From Parashewanella sp049608225 (lineage in GTDB: Bacteria; Pseudomonadota; Gammaproteobacteria; Enterobacterales; Shewanellaceae): 12,463 nt of DNA. Shown here piece after piece: positions 1 through 7,065 of the stretch (the first letter of the stretch is position 1; each line of letters opens with the position of its first letter). Position numbers and translations under genes: made by a program. The stretch is taken from positions 1 through 12,463 of the forward strand of contig JBMYXI010000080.1 of NCBI GenBank assembly GCA_049608225.1, in the 5' to 3' direction. The notes below the pieces were generated by a model that did no database searches, had not been told where the DNA came from, and saw only the letters and a program-made list of their open reading frames with translations.

Positions 1-455
1 GAAAAGATGGGGCGTGCATCAGGGATCCCAAAGCGATTGATCTACGATCATACTCTTCCTCATTCCGATATTTTTGCAGCTCAAGAAGAAGCCCTGTCTT
101 TTTTACGAACAGCTAGACCTGAAGCTAGAAGGATCGCAAAGGAGTTAACAAGAGAGCAAATATTTTTCACAGATATTCGTAGAGACATTGATAAGCCGCT
201 TTCATTGGCTCAATTTGGAGAGGGGTTAATGCAAGTAAAAACCGCCTTACGTTAGACGATCTAACAAAATATTTTCAACGATCCTCTAATATCGAGAGAA
301 GTAACAAATTAACAGTTCATGAATTAGCTGACTTAGTAAAATTTGTTAATGTCCAATATACACTTAATGTATGTGATGACAATATATCCTCAGCTGATCC
401 ACAATACTCACAGTTTGCTCTACGTAATTTAAATGAATTGTTATTTAGTCTGTGA
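1..455 (+). pseudogene. 3' end of an unrecognised gene, reading frame broken near 237-241
   Basis: The frame that is open at base 1 continues to a TAG at 253-255. It gives a charged, mostly helical polypeptide (ALSFLRTARPEARRIAKELT, then FFTDIRRDIDKPLSLAQFGE). The -1 frame is open from 195 and runs to a TGA at 453-455, giving a similarly protein-like tail (LTLDDLTKYFQR, LTVHELADLVKFVNVQYTL). The two segments join naturally at the A5 run 237-241: one extra A would give ...GLMQVK-NRLTLDDLTKYF... The gene is therefore either a frameshifted pseudogene, a product of ribosomal slippage, or a base-calling error in a homopolymer. The true start lies upstream of the window. I do not recognise the family. 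No catalytic motif is visible, and the product (about 150 residues in view) could be the C-terminus of a larger protein. Confidence 0.6.
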
Positions 456-472
456 TGCGAGGTAAAACACAT

Positions 473-1024
473 TTATTGTGATAACTGGATTTGATAAACA
501 ATCACTTCACCTTGAAAATTGGCATCTTGGTAATATTTTTTTTCAAGGTATTTCATTCCTAATTTTCGCATGACATTGATTGAAGCCATATTTGCTTCAG
601 CTGCTATTGCGGTAACATATTGATATTTTTTAGACTTAACTAATGCTGACATGATATTGGTAGCAGCTTCTGTTGCATAACCTTTTCCCCAAGAAGACGG
701 TTTGAATCGCCAACCAATTTCCAAATTATCCAGTTGAGGTTGCTCGCAAAAAAACGCCATTGGCCGAATCAAAATCCAGCCAATGAACTCGCTATTTTCT
801 TTTGTGGATACTTTCCACATTCCCCAGCCGTTTTCGATATGAGTAAAGGCGTTAATTCTAGGTAAGGTATTCGATGTGAGATCTTCTAGCGTTCGAGGCT
901 TGCCACCGTTAATGTGCTGCATGACTAATGGATCTTTGTCTAACTCATGAAAGAGGTGCAAATCTTTTTCTGACATTAATTCGAACTGCAATCTTTTTGT
1001 GTCGGGTACAATAAATACGCCCAT
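473..1024 (-). CDS. GNAT-family N-acetyltransferase (RimJ/RimL-like, Acetyltransf_3)
   Basis: A 183-residue protein of typical GNAT length. The acetyl-CoA-binding motif A is at about residues 102-121: EIGWRF followed by WGKGYATEA, where the W-G-K-G-Y-A loop corresponds to the R/Q-x-x-G-x-G/A pyrophosphate-binding signature. Motif B follows as N-MASINVMRKLGM (about 145-157), the usual Asn-x-x-S-x-x-x-x-x-K-x-G-M pattern. The N-terminal part (TKRLQFELMSEKDLHLFHEL) resembles the start of RimJ/RimL relatives, which acetylate protein N-termini or small amines; the substrate here cannot be told from sequence. The ATG at 1024 is preceded by an AAGGAAA ribosome-binding site that overlaps the stop of the upstream kinase gene. 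The gap is only 11 nt, so the two genes are almost certainly co-transcribed and possibly translationally coupled. Confidence 0.88.
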   Translation of the reverse strand: MGVFIVPDTKRLQFELMSEKDLHLFHELDKDPLVMQHINGGKPRTLEDLTSNTLPRINAFTHIENGWGMWKVSTKENSEFIGWILIRPMAFFCEQPQLDNLEIGWRFKPSSWGKGYATEAATNIMSALVKSKKYQYVTAIAAEANMASINVMRKLGMKYLEKKYYQDANFQGEVIVYQIQLSQ

Positions 1025-1035
1025 ATTTATTTTCC

Positions 1036-1908
1036 TTATGATGGCGTTGAGCCAACGCTAATAGGATGTTTTTTGCTTAAATATTGTTCGAGTCGAGAAC
1101 TGGGGATAGAACTCTCACTGGCTACGGCGCAGGCCGCCCATGCGGCGGCGATTTTCATCGCGTCGAAAATAGAAGCTTTTGATACTAATCCATGAATTAA
1201 CCCTGCTGCATAAGCATCGCCTGCACCAGTCGCATCAATAACATGAGTTTTATCTGCCGCAATCTGAAATTGTTCATTTTCAGTAAATAACGTTGCGCCA
1301 TGTTCACCATTGGTGACAATAAAGTATTTAAGTGAATTTCCAGCAATTTGAAATCCGTATTGCCAGCAAGGTAAATGGCTACGACCAAGCATATCTGTCG
1401 CTGATGCAATCAATACATGACAAGGGCGACTGCGCTCATCTTTAGCTAATTGTGCAACGACTAACGTATTGTTTAATGCTGACTGACTCCAACTGCTTGC
1501 CCCTTGTGCAGAGGTATTAATGTACAACGCGTCCCACTCATGCCATTGCTCAGGAAGACCGAGTTCAAATAATGGTCGTTTAGGACGAATAATGGTACGT
1601 TCCCCATCAGGGGTGACCATTAACAATAATTCTTTGGTGCATTGCTGATGCCGTTTTATATGAGTACAATCGAGCTGTTTTTGTTGTGCTTGATGTACTA
1701 ACCAGTCGCCCAGTTGATCATCACCCACTTGACTGGATAAACTGACTTGGTGCCCAGCCATAACTAAGGCTATGCCTGTATTCGCACCGCCGCCGCCAAG
1801 TCGACGTCCTGAATCTTCATACAAAAAGCGCCCACCTAAATGTATGGGTTTATCTAAATGTAAGACGCGATCGCAATTTAAATTGGCAATTAATAAAATC
1901 TTAGCCAT
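1036..1908 (-). CDS. PfkB-family carbohydrate/nucleoside kinase
   Basis: Ribokinase-fold (PfkB) kinase of about 290 residues, which transfers the ATP gamma-phosphate to a sugar or nucleoside hydroxyl; the substrate is not identifiable. Positions here count from the upstream ATG at 1947. An N-terminal beta strand (AKILLIANLNCDRVLHLD) leads to the substrate-side GGGGANTG motif at 51-58 and the first PfkB signature region up to VGDDQLG (74-80). The second signature DATGAGDAYAAG (238-249) holds the anion-hole GAGD with the catalytic Asp244. I prefer the ATG at 1908 because PfkB proteins begin just before the first strand; the ATG at 1947 would add 13 residues (303 aa), and neither start has a strong ribosome-binding site. 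First gene of a two-gene unit with the GNAT gene, and divergent from uvrY across a gap of roughly 200 bp. Confidence 0.85.
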   Translation of the reverse strand: MAKILLIANLNCDRVLHLDKPIHLGGRFLYEDSGRRLGGGGANTGIALVMAGHQVSLSSQVGDDQLGDWLVHQAQQKQLDCTHIKRHQQCTKELLLMVTPDGERTIIRPKRPLFELGLPEQWHEWDALYINTSAQGASSWSQSALNNTLVVAQLAKDERSRPCHVLIASATDMLGRSHLPCWQYGFQIAGNSLKYFIVTNGEHGATLFTENEQFQIAADKTHVIDATGAGDAYAAGLIHGLVSKASIFDAMKIAAAWAACAVASESSIPSSRLEQYLSKKHPISVGSTPS

Positions 1909-2106
1909 AACTCGCCATAAGAATGATTGTTGTTTCAATAATGCCATGTTTCTTATTGCTGCATAAGAGATGTTGGAATGTTTGCTGTTAATTTGTTCGA
2001 TTGCTGAAACTCTCAGCGAGTAAAATAAATAAAGCTAGGTTTTACTTTTCTAATACAGACAGATGGGATAAATTTAGCGCAGTAAAACTCGTTAAAGGCG
2101 AATGAC

Positions 2107-2754
2107 TTGATAAATGTATATTTAGTTGATGATCATGAGATTGTAAGAACAGGGATCCGTCGAATTTTAGAGGATGAAAAATCGTTTCAAGTTGTCGGTG
2201 AAGCTCCTGATGGTGAAACTGCTATTCAGTGGTGCCGTCAAAATGATGCAGATGTCATTTTAATGGACATGAATATGCCAGGCATAGGTGGCTTAGAAGC
2301 AACCAAAAAAATTGCTCGTATTCAACCGGATATCAAGATCATCGTACTAACTATTCATTGTGAAGATCCTTTACCTACAAAAGTCATGCAAGCCGGCGCT
2401 TATGGGTTTCTAACAAAAAATGCATCGCCACCGGAAATGTTGCAAGCCATCAGGCAAGTCGCTCATGGTCAACGCTATTTATCGCCAGAAATTGCACAAA
2501 AAATGGCGTTGAGCAGTGTGAGTAATGAACATGACGATAATCCTTTTTCAGCACTATCTGAGCGAGAATTGCAAATAATGATGATGATCACAGACAGCCA
2601 AAAGATCAGTGACATTGCTGAAAAGTTAAACTTAAGCCCAAAGACGGTAAACAGTTATCGCTATCGATTATTTTCCAAGCTGGGGATCAAAGGCGATGTC
2701 GAATTGACCCGTTTAGCCATTCGTTACAAAATGCTCGATGCTGGACAGTTTTAA
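2107..2754 (+). CDS. uvrY: Two-component response regulator UvrY (GacA/SirA/VarA family)
   Basis: A 215-residue NarL/FixJ-type response regulator, the partner of the BarA (GacS) sensor kinase that in relatives activates Csr small RNAs and so relieves CsrA repression. The receiver domain (about 1-120) has the acidic pair D8-D9, phospho-acceptor D54 in LMDMNMPGIGG, T82 and K104. The LuxR-type helix-turn-helix (about 145-208) carries LSERELQIMMMI and NLSPKTVNSYRYRLFSKLGI, very close to E. coli UvrY. The start is a TTG at 2107: homology requires the M/L-I-N-V opening, no ATG is in frame there, and AAGG (2095-2098) sits 8 nt upstream. The weak start codon suggests deliberately low translation. uvrC follows 8 nt after the stop. 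Confidence 0.95.
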   Translation: MINVYLVDDHEIVRTGIRRILEDEKSFQVVGEAPDGETAIQWCRQNDADVILMDMNMPGIGGLEATKKIARIQPDIKIIVLTIHCEDPLPTKVMQAGAYGFLTKNASPPEMLQAIRQVAHGQRYLSPEIAQKMALSSVSNEHDDNPFSALSERELQIMMMITDSQKISDIAEKLNLSPKTVNSYRYRLFSKLGIKGDVELTRLAIRYKMLDAGQF

Positions 2755-2762
2755 GCGAACTT

Positions 2763-4598
2763 GTGACTATGCCTGATACCTTTGATGCCAAACAGTTTCT
2801 GAAATCAGTATCAAATCAACCTGGCGTTTATCGTATGTACGATAAAAGCGAAACTGTGATTTATGTTGGTAAAGCAAAGGACTTAAAAAAACGGCTTACC
2901 TCATACTTTCGAACAAATCTACCTAATGTCAAAACCCGAGCACTGGTTGGGCATATTGCTAATGTCGATGTGACGGTGACGCACAGTGAAACCGATGCAT
3001 TGATCCTTGAAAATGATTACATCAAGCAATACATGCCAAAATATAATGTATTGCTGCGTGATGATAAATCTTATCCTTATATATTGTTAAGTGGGCACAA
3101 GCATCCGCGTTTGGCTTACCATCGCGGCGCAAAACGAGAAAAAGGCCAGTATTTTGGACCTTATCCTAACGGGGGAGCGGTTCGAGAAAGTTTGCACTTA
3201 TTACAACGTATTTTTTCTGTACGTCAATGCAGTGATATTTATTACAAATCTCGTTCTCGACCCTGCTTACAATATCAGTTAAAGCGTTGCAGCGCGCCTT
3301 GCGTCGGCAAAGTCAGTGACGAAGATTATCAAGAGCAAGTCGCTTTAGTTGAAATGTTCTTAAAAGGCAAAGACCGACAAATCACTGAATTGCTGGTGAC
3401 AAAGATGGAACAAGCCGCTGACAATTTTGAATATGAAAAAGCCGCTATTTTTCGTGATCAAATTACTTCGTTACGTAAAGTCGCAGAGCAGCAAGAAGTC
3501 TCATCTTCAACAGGAAACTTAGATGTGATCGGCGTTCACTATCAAACTGGGGTCGCTTGCTTTCATATTTTATTTATCAGAGATGGTAAAATCTTTGGTA
3601 GTCGTAGTTATTATCCCAAAGTGCCTGCCGATACTGAATTAACAGAGGTATTAGATGCTTTCATTAGTCAGTTTTATTTGAACCCAGATCAACAGCGTAT
3701 TATTCCCAGTGAAGTTATTCTTGCTGAAAAAACAGCAGAACTGGTCGTGTTAGAGCCTGCGATCAGTCATGTTGCAGGACGCACTGTATCAATTAAAACC
3801 AATGTAAGAGGCGAGAGAGCTAGCTTCTTGCGTTTAGCACAAACAAATGCCGTCAATGCCGTTGTAACTAAACTGTCGCATAAGGGAACGGTTGAGCAAC
3901 GCTACCTATTACTGGAAGAAGCATTAGAGTTGTCGGACAAAATTCAGAGGATGGAATGCTTCGACATTAGCCATACCATGGGCGAAAGTACAGTTGCTTC
4001 TTGTGTGGTATTTAATCGAGAGGGACCGCATAAAGCTGATTATCGTCGATATAATATAACAGGCATTACTGGCGGCGATGACTATACCGCGATGGCACAA
4101 GCAATCAGTCGCAGATTTGATAAGGTATCGGTAGACGCTAAACTACCTGATATTTTGTTTATTGACGGCGGAATAGGGCAATTACGCATTGCGCAAAATA
4201 TTGTTGATGAAAAATGCGCGCACTTGGATAAAGCGCCAACCCTGATCGGTGTTGCAAAAGGTGAGGGGAGAAAGCCGGGGTTGGAAACTTTGATTTTTGG
4301 TGACTCAGAAGCAGAATTTAGTTTAGAGAGTGATTCACCGGCATTGCATCTTATTCAACATATTCGTGATGAGTCACATCGATTCGCGATAACAGGTCAT
4401 CGTAATAAGCGCCAAAAAACGCGTAATGTATCGACGTTAGAATCCATTGCCGGTGTTGGCCCTAAAAGACGTAAAGCATTATTGCAATATTTGGGTGGTA
4501 TACAAGAAGTTAACAGTGCCAGCGTAGCAGAATTGACAAAAGTGCCCGGAATTAGCGCAGAAATGGCGCAAACGATATATGACGCATTGCGAGGGTAA
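2763..4598 (+). CDS. uvrC: UvrABC excinuclease subunit C
   Basis: A 611-residue nuclease subunit (E. coli UvrC is 610) that makes both incisions around bulky DNA lesions after UvrA/UvrB recognition. The N-terminal GIY-YIG domain makes the 3' incision: QPGVYRMYD at 19-27, VIYVGKAKDLKKRL at 32-45, and a likely catalytic Glu83 in ALILEND. A UVR (UvrB-binding) helix pair lies near 206-240 (MEQAADNFEYEKAAIFRDQI). The RNase H-like 5'-incision domain retains D401 (ECFDISHTMGE), D439/D440 (GGDDYTAM), D468 (LFIDGG) and H539 (RDESHRF), matching E. coli D399, D438, D466 and H538. Tandem helix-hairpin-helix motifs close the protein (IAGVGPKRRKALL and VPGISAEMA). The DGGKGQ motif of E. coli reads DGGIGQ here. 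The start is either GTG 2763 or ATG 2769; neither has a strong ribosome-binding site, and coupling to uvrY 8 nt upstream is likely. Confidence 0.97.
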   Translation: MTMPDTFDAKQFLKSVSNQPGVYRMYDKSETVIYVGKAKDLKKRLTSYFRTNLPNVKTRALVGHIANVDVTVTHSETDALILENDYIKQYMPKYNVLLRDDKSYPYILLSGHKHPRLAYHRGAKREKGQYFGPYPNGGAVRESLHLLQRIFSVRQCSDIYYKSRSRPCLQYQLKRCSAPCVGKVSDEDYQEQVALVEMFLKGKDRQITELLVTKMEQAADNFEYEKAAIFRDQITSLRKVAEQQEVSSSTGNLDVIGVHYQTGVACFHILFIRDGKIFGSRSYYPKVPADTELTEVLDAFISQFYLNPDQQRIIPSEVILAEKTAELVVLEPAISHVAGRTVSIKTNVRGERASFLRLAQTNAVNAVVTKLSHKGTVEQRYLLLEEALELSDKIQRMECFDISHTMGESTVASCVVFNREGPHKADYRRYNITGITGGDDYTAMAQAISRRFDKVSVDAKLPDILFIDGGIGQLRIAQNIVDEKCAHLDKAPTLIGVAKGEGRKPGLETLIFGDSEAEFSLESDSPALHLIQHIRDESHRFAITGHRNKRQKTRNVSTLESIAGVGPKRRKALLQYLGGIQEVNSASVAELTKVPGISAEMAQTIYDALRG

Positions 4599-4645
4599 CA
4601 AAAATCAGGCAAGATTGGCGATAACAAAAACAAAGTGATTTTATG

Positions 4646-5194
4646 ATGCCGTTTAATGTACCAATAGCGTTAACTCTATTTCGTTTATTGCTCGTCCCAA
4701 TATTTATCGTATTGTTTTATTTGCCTTTCCATTGGGCAGCGTTTGCAGCGGCATTTGCTTTTTGGCTAGCAGCGATCACCGATGCCTTAGATGGTTACGC
4801 TGCACGTAAATTAAAACAGTCCACTCGTTTTGGTGCTTTTCTTGATCCTGTCGCCGATAAACTCATGGTAGTACTGGCGCTGGTATTGCTGGTTGAGCAA
4901 TATTCATCGGTTTGGTTAACGATTCCTGCGATTATCATGATCGGCCGAGAAATTGTGATTTCCGCACTGAGAGAGTGGATGGCTGAAATTGGTAAAAGAG
5001 GTGTGGTTGCCGTTAGCTGGGTGGGAAAATATAAAACTGCCGTGCAAATGGTGGCGATCATTGGCTTAATTTGGCAATACAATACCTTTATGATTTATTT
5101 GGCTTACACGCTGCTTTATGTTGCTGCTGTACTCACTTTTTGGTCAATGATGTCGTATATTATGGCGGCTTGGCAGCACTTAACGGAAGAATAG
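4646..5194 (+). CDS. pgsA: CDP-diacylglycerol--glycerol-3-phosphate 3-phosphatidyltransferase
   Basis: Inner-membrane enzyme that condenses CDP-diacylglycerol with glycerol-3-phosphate to phosphatidylglycerol phosphate, the committed step to phosphatidylglycerol and cardiolipin. The complete CDP-alcohol phosphotransferase signature D-x2-DG-x2-AR-x8-G-x3-D-x3-D is present as DALDGYAAR...G-AFL-D-PVA-D (about residues 46-71), with the four metal-binding aspartates intact. Several hydrophobic helices flank it (LTLFRLLLVPIFIVLFYL, WAAFAAAFAFWLAAI, MVVLALVLLV, YTLLYVAAVLTFWSMM). REIVISALREWMAEIGKR is nearly identical to the E. coli segment. There are two consecutive ATGs (4643 and 4646); AAGTGA at 4633-4638 is better spaced from the second, which gives 182 aa, the E. 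coli length. It lies 47 nt after uvrC with no terminator, so it is probably co-transcribed. Confidence 0.97.
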   Translation: MPFNVPIALTLFRLLLVPIFIVLFYLPFHWAAFAAAFAFWLAAITDALDGYAARKLKQSTRFGAFLDPVADKLMVVLALVLLVEQYSSVWLTIPAIIMIGREIVISALREWMAEIGKRGVVAVSWVGKYKTAVQMVAIIGLIWQYNTFMIYLAYTLLYVAAVLTFWSMMSYIMAAWQHLTEE

Positions 5195-5256
5195 TCGCTT
5201 TTAACAACAAAGAGATCGTATTTTGCTCAAACAGTGCTAAATACCAATAATCCCTG

Positions 5257-5284
5257 TTGACACAATGACACAAATCCGTAGAAT
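5257..5284 (+). promoter_or_regulatory. Sigma70 promoter of the tRNA cluster
   Basis: A perfect -35 hexamer TTGACA (5257-5262) and TAGAAT -10 (5279-5284) are separated by 16 bp. The bases after the -10 begin GCC and stay fairly GC-rich, as in stable-RNA promoters under stringent control (the control itself is inference). Transcription should start near 5290, about 50 nt before tRNA-Gly, so the tRNAs can be expressed independently of pgsA. Confidence 0.75.
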
Positions 5285-5339
5285 GCCAATCCGAAGTCAA
5301 GGGGAAGTACGCAGAACTAAGGCTTCAAATTGATAAGAT

Positions 5340-5415
5340 GCGACATTAGCTCAGTTGGTAGAGCGATACCTTGCCAAGGTATAGGTCATCGGTTCGAACC
5401 CGATATGTCGCTCCA
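5340..5415 (+). tRNA. glyW: tRNA-Gly (anticodon GCC)
   Basis: A 76-nt cloverleaf. The acceptor stem GCGACAT pairs perfectly with ATGTCGC, followed by discriminator T and an encoded CCA. The D arm is AGCTCAGTTGGTAGAGC, the anticodon loop gives GCC within CCTTGCCAAGG, and the T loop is GGTTCGAACC. It is first of three tRNAs, in the same order as E. coli glyW-cysT-leuZ after pgsA; the gene symbol is taken from that synteny. Confidence 0.97.
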
Positions 5416-5426
5416 AATTATCAAAT

Positions 5427-5500
5427 GGCGCGATGGCAGAATGGCTATGCTGCGGATTGCAAATCCGTCGATCTCGGTTCGACTCCGGGTCGCGCCTCCA
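5427..5500 (+). tRNA. cysT: tRNA-Cys (anticodon GCA)
   Basis: A 74-nt cloverleaf with acceptor stem GGCGCGA/TCGCGCC, discriminator T and encoded CCA. The anticodon stem-loop GGATTGCAAATCC places GCA at the anticodon, and the T arm contains GGTTCGACTCC. It lies 11 nt after tRNA-Gly, so the two come from a shared precursor transcript. Confidence 0.97.
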
Positions 5501-5506
5501 CAACTT

Positions 5507-5523
5507 TAACGCCTTTAGCGTTA
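5507..5523 (+). repeat. Hairpin in the tRNA-Cys/tRNA-Leu spacer
   Basis: TAACGC-CTTTA-GCGTTA forms a perfect 6-bp stem with a 5-nt loop. It lies inside the 35-nt spacer of the polycistronic tRNA precursor. There is no T-run after it, so it is more likely a processing or folding element than a terminator. Confidence 0.5.
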
Positions 5524-5535
5524 CACTCAATATAT

Positions 5536-5621
5536 GCCCGAGTGGTGGAATCGGTAGACACAAGGGATTTAAAATCCCTCGCTGAATAAGCGTGCCAGTT
5601 CAAGTCTGGCCTCGGGTACCA
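5536..5621 (+). tRNA. leuZ: tRNA-Leu (anticodon TAA)
   Basis: An 86-nt class II tRNA with a long variable arm (CTGAATAAGCG region). The acceptor stem GCCCGAG/CTCGGGT has a terminal G-U pair, discriminator A and encoded CCA. The anticodon stem AGGGA/TCCCT encloses TTTAAAA, giving anticodon TAA (reads UUA/UUG). It is last of the three tRNAs and ends 20 nt from the convergent crotonase gene, with no clear terminator between them. Confidence 0.96.
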
Positions 5622-5641
5622 TTTCATAAAGCTATTTCATA

Positions 5642-6445
5642 TTAAATTTTGTAACTAATATCTTTATTGCCTAATTCTCTTTTAACTGCAATTTTCTGGT
5701 TTTTCCTCAATAGAATTTTTATCTGCTGCCAGGTTTCCTTTGCTAAAATCTGCCGTTCGTTGCGCCAATTATTTTTACTCCACACGCTGTGATACATCTT
5801 TTTTATTGCTTGATTGGTATCAGGTGAACGGTCAACTAATTGTTGTGCTAATTGCTGCGCCGATTGCAGTGGATCTGCAGCTACTTGAGTGATCAAGCCG
5901 ATGGAAAGTGCTGATTGCGCATCAAGTGTTTCAGCAGACATGGCTAATTTCATTGCCTGATCAATGGCGACACATTCATTTAGTCCGATCGTGCCGCCCA
6001 TATCAGGAATGAGTCCCCAGCGGGCTTCCATGATTGATAATGAGCAATCGGGGGCTGCAATTCGAAAATCAGCCCCCAGAGCTATCTGCATGCCACCGCC
6101 CCAACAATTTCCATGTAGCGCCATAATGACGGGAACATTCAAACGTCGCCAGCCAATAGATACGCGCTGAGCAAGGTTTGGGTTACCAGGTAACCATTTC
6201 CACAACAATGACAGAGCGTTTCTCGGGTTTGAAAGTACTGATTTAATATCCAATCCTGAGCAAAAACTTTCGCCTGCGCCAGTAACAATTACGACTCTTA
6301 TCATCTTGTTTTTACCAATTTGAGAGATGACATTATCAAGAGCACGAAACATATCCATATTCAGTGCATTATGTTTTTGTGGGCGACTTAATGTTACTTG
6401 CGCAATACCATCATTAATTGATAATTTAACTTTACTTTCAGCCAT
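5642..6445 (-). CDS. Crotonase-superfamily enzyme (enoyl-CoA hydratase/isomerase-like)
   Basis: A 267-residue acyl-CoA-processing enzyme. Crotonase landmarks are the opening LSRPQKHNALNMDMF, the first oxyanion-hole strand GESFCSGLDIK (58-68) and the second oxyanion-hole turn LHGNCWGGGMQIALGADFRI (110-129). The active-site helix EARWGLIPDMGG follows at 140-151. Compared with classical crotonase, the Glu144-equivalent position is Gln120, while the Glu164 equivalent is kept as Glu140. Asp148 lies where dienoyl-CoA isomerases carry a catalytic Asp. That combination argues against a plain hydratase and for an isomerase or another acyl-CoA reaction; the substrate is unknown. The ATG at 6445 has GGAG about 7 nt upstream. 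It is a single gene, convergent with the tRNAs and divergent from the 6613 pseudogene. Confidence 0.88.
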   Translation of the reverse strand: MAESKVKLSINDGIAQVTLSRPQKHNALNMDMFRALDNVISQIGKNKMIRVVIVTGAGESFCSGLDIKSVLSNPRNALSLLWKWLPGNPNLAQRVSIGWRRLNVPVIMALHGNCWGGGMQIALGADFRIAAPDCSLSIMEARWGLIPDMGGTIGLNECVAIDQAMKLAMSAETLDAQSALSIGLITQVAADPLQSAQQLAQQLVDRSPDTNQAIKKMYHSVWSKNNWRNERQILAKETWQQIKILLRKNQKIAVKRELGNKDISYKI

Positions 6446-6548
6446 ATGGACTCCAAGTTTGTTATTTGTTTCGACATTAGCAGAAGTTATCAGGTATGAC
6501 CAGAACGGTTATTTCTGGTTGCCTTTTAGACGGTTAACTTGGGTGTTG

Positions 6549-6576
6549 TTCACAAGTTGTTTTATTAATGTAAAAT
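6549..6576 (+). promoter_or_regulatory. Possible sigma70 promoter before the decayed gene
   Basis: TTCACA (6549-6554) and TAAAAT (6571-6576) are separated by 16 bp, with start expected near 6583, just ahead of the ATG at 6613. The match is moderate and found by eye only; it might also serve the lipoprotein gene at 7049. Confidence 0.35.
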
Positions 6577-6612
6577 TTCGCTGTGCAGAACACATTAATA
6601 ATCAAAGGATTT

Positions 6613-7065
6613 ATGAATAAAGTCTGCGGTGCCAATAACAATAACGTTTTTATTGTTAAAGTGACTGTTTGCTGATGCTTACGATAGCCTTTGGAATGTA
6701 TTTTGACCATTTGAAAATACGGGCGGTAGAGCAAGGGATTGATGCCCAAGAGTATGATTTGATATTTATTCTTGGCTATTTTCTTGCGTTACCTACTAGT
6801 TACTCAATTTGTTTTGGCAACATACCGGAAAGGTCTACGAGAGCTTTATTTAATACAAACCAAAATACAAACCAAAACCTGAAATCGTCCATTGACAGAT
6901 TCGGTACAAAGTTTAATGCTTGGCTTACTATTCGGCGCTGCAATAAATGAAAGAAGCGATCTATCTTGTACTACTTTTACATTACTCATCATATTTTCAT
7001 ACTTGCCAACTTTCATTCATCGATCACGAAATTATAAGGAATTAATCAGTGAAACTCTTAATTAG
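6613..7065 (+). pseudogene. Decayed small membrane-protein gene
   Basis: Coding-like segments in two frames line up into one membrane protein. (1) An ATG at 6613, with AAAGGA just upstream (short 3-nt spacing), gives MNKVCGANNNNVFIVKVTV, ended by TGA at 6673. (2) The neighbouring frame continues LLMLTIAFGMYFDHLKIRAV and EQGIDAQEYDLIF. (3) From 6763 the first frame is open again: LAIFLRYLLVTQFVLATY, then RKGLRELYLIQTKIQTKT, stop TGA 6880-6882. (4) The same frame after that stop reads LMLGLLFGAAINERSD, then TLLIIFSYLPTFIHRSR, to TAG 7063-7065. This requires two frameshifts and one nonsense codon. A 12-bp tandem duplication lies inside segment 3. The last piece could be translated alone from ATG 6916 (49 aa) and overlaps the next gene by 17 nt. 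The family is unknown. Confidence 0.45.
6853..6876 (+). repeat. 12-bp perfect tandem duplication
   Basis: ATACAAACCAAA occurs twice head to tail (6853-6864 and 6865-6876). The unit is four codons, so it doubles IQTK in the decayed reading frame without shifting it. It is typical of replication slippage in relaxed sequence. Confidence 0.85.

Noticed and set aside
5507..5523. Rho-independent terminator between tRNA-Cys and tRNA-Leu
   Set aside because: The hairpin has only 6 bp and no following T-run, and the next tRNA lies 13 nt on.
5351..5627. Open frames on both strands across the tRNA cluster
   Set aside because: They are chance frames over three complete tRNA cloverleaves.
5427..5700. 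Integration (att) site at the tRNA-Leu or tRNA-Cys 3' end
   Set aside because: No duplicated tRNA 3' end and no integrase was seen downstream; the neighbouring crotonase is an ordinary gene.
6534..6749. 71-codon open frame on the minus strand between the crotonase and lipoprotein genes
   Set aside because: It opposes the better-supported plus-strand segments, has no ribosome-binding site and no protein-like pattern.
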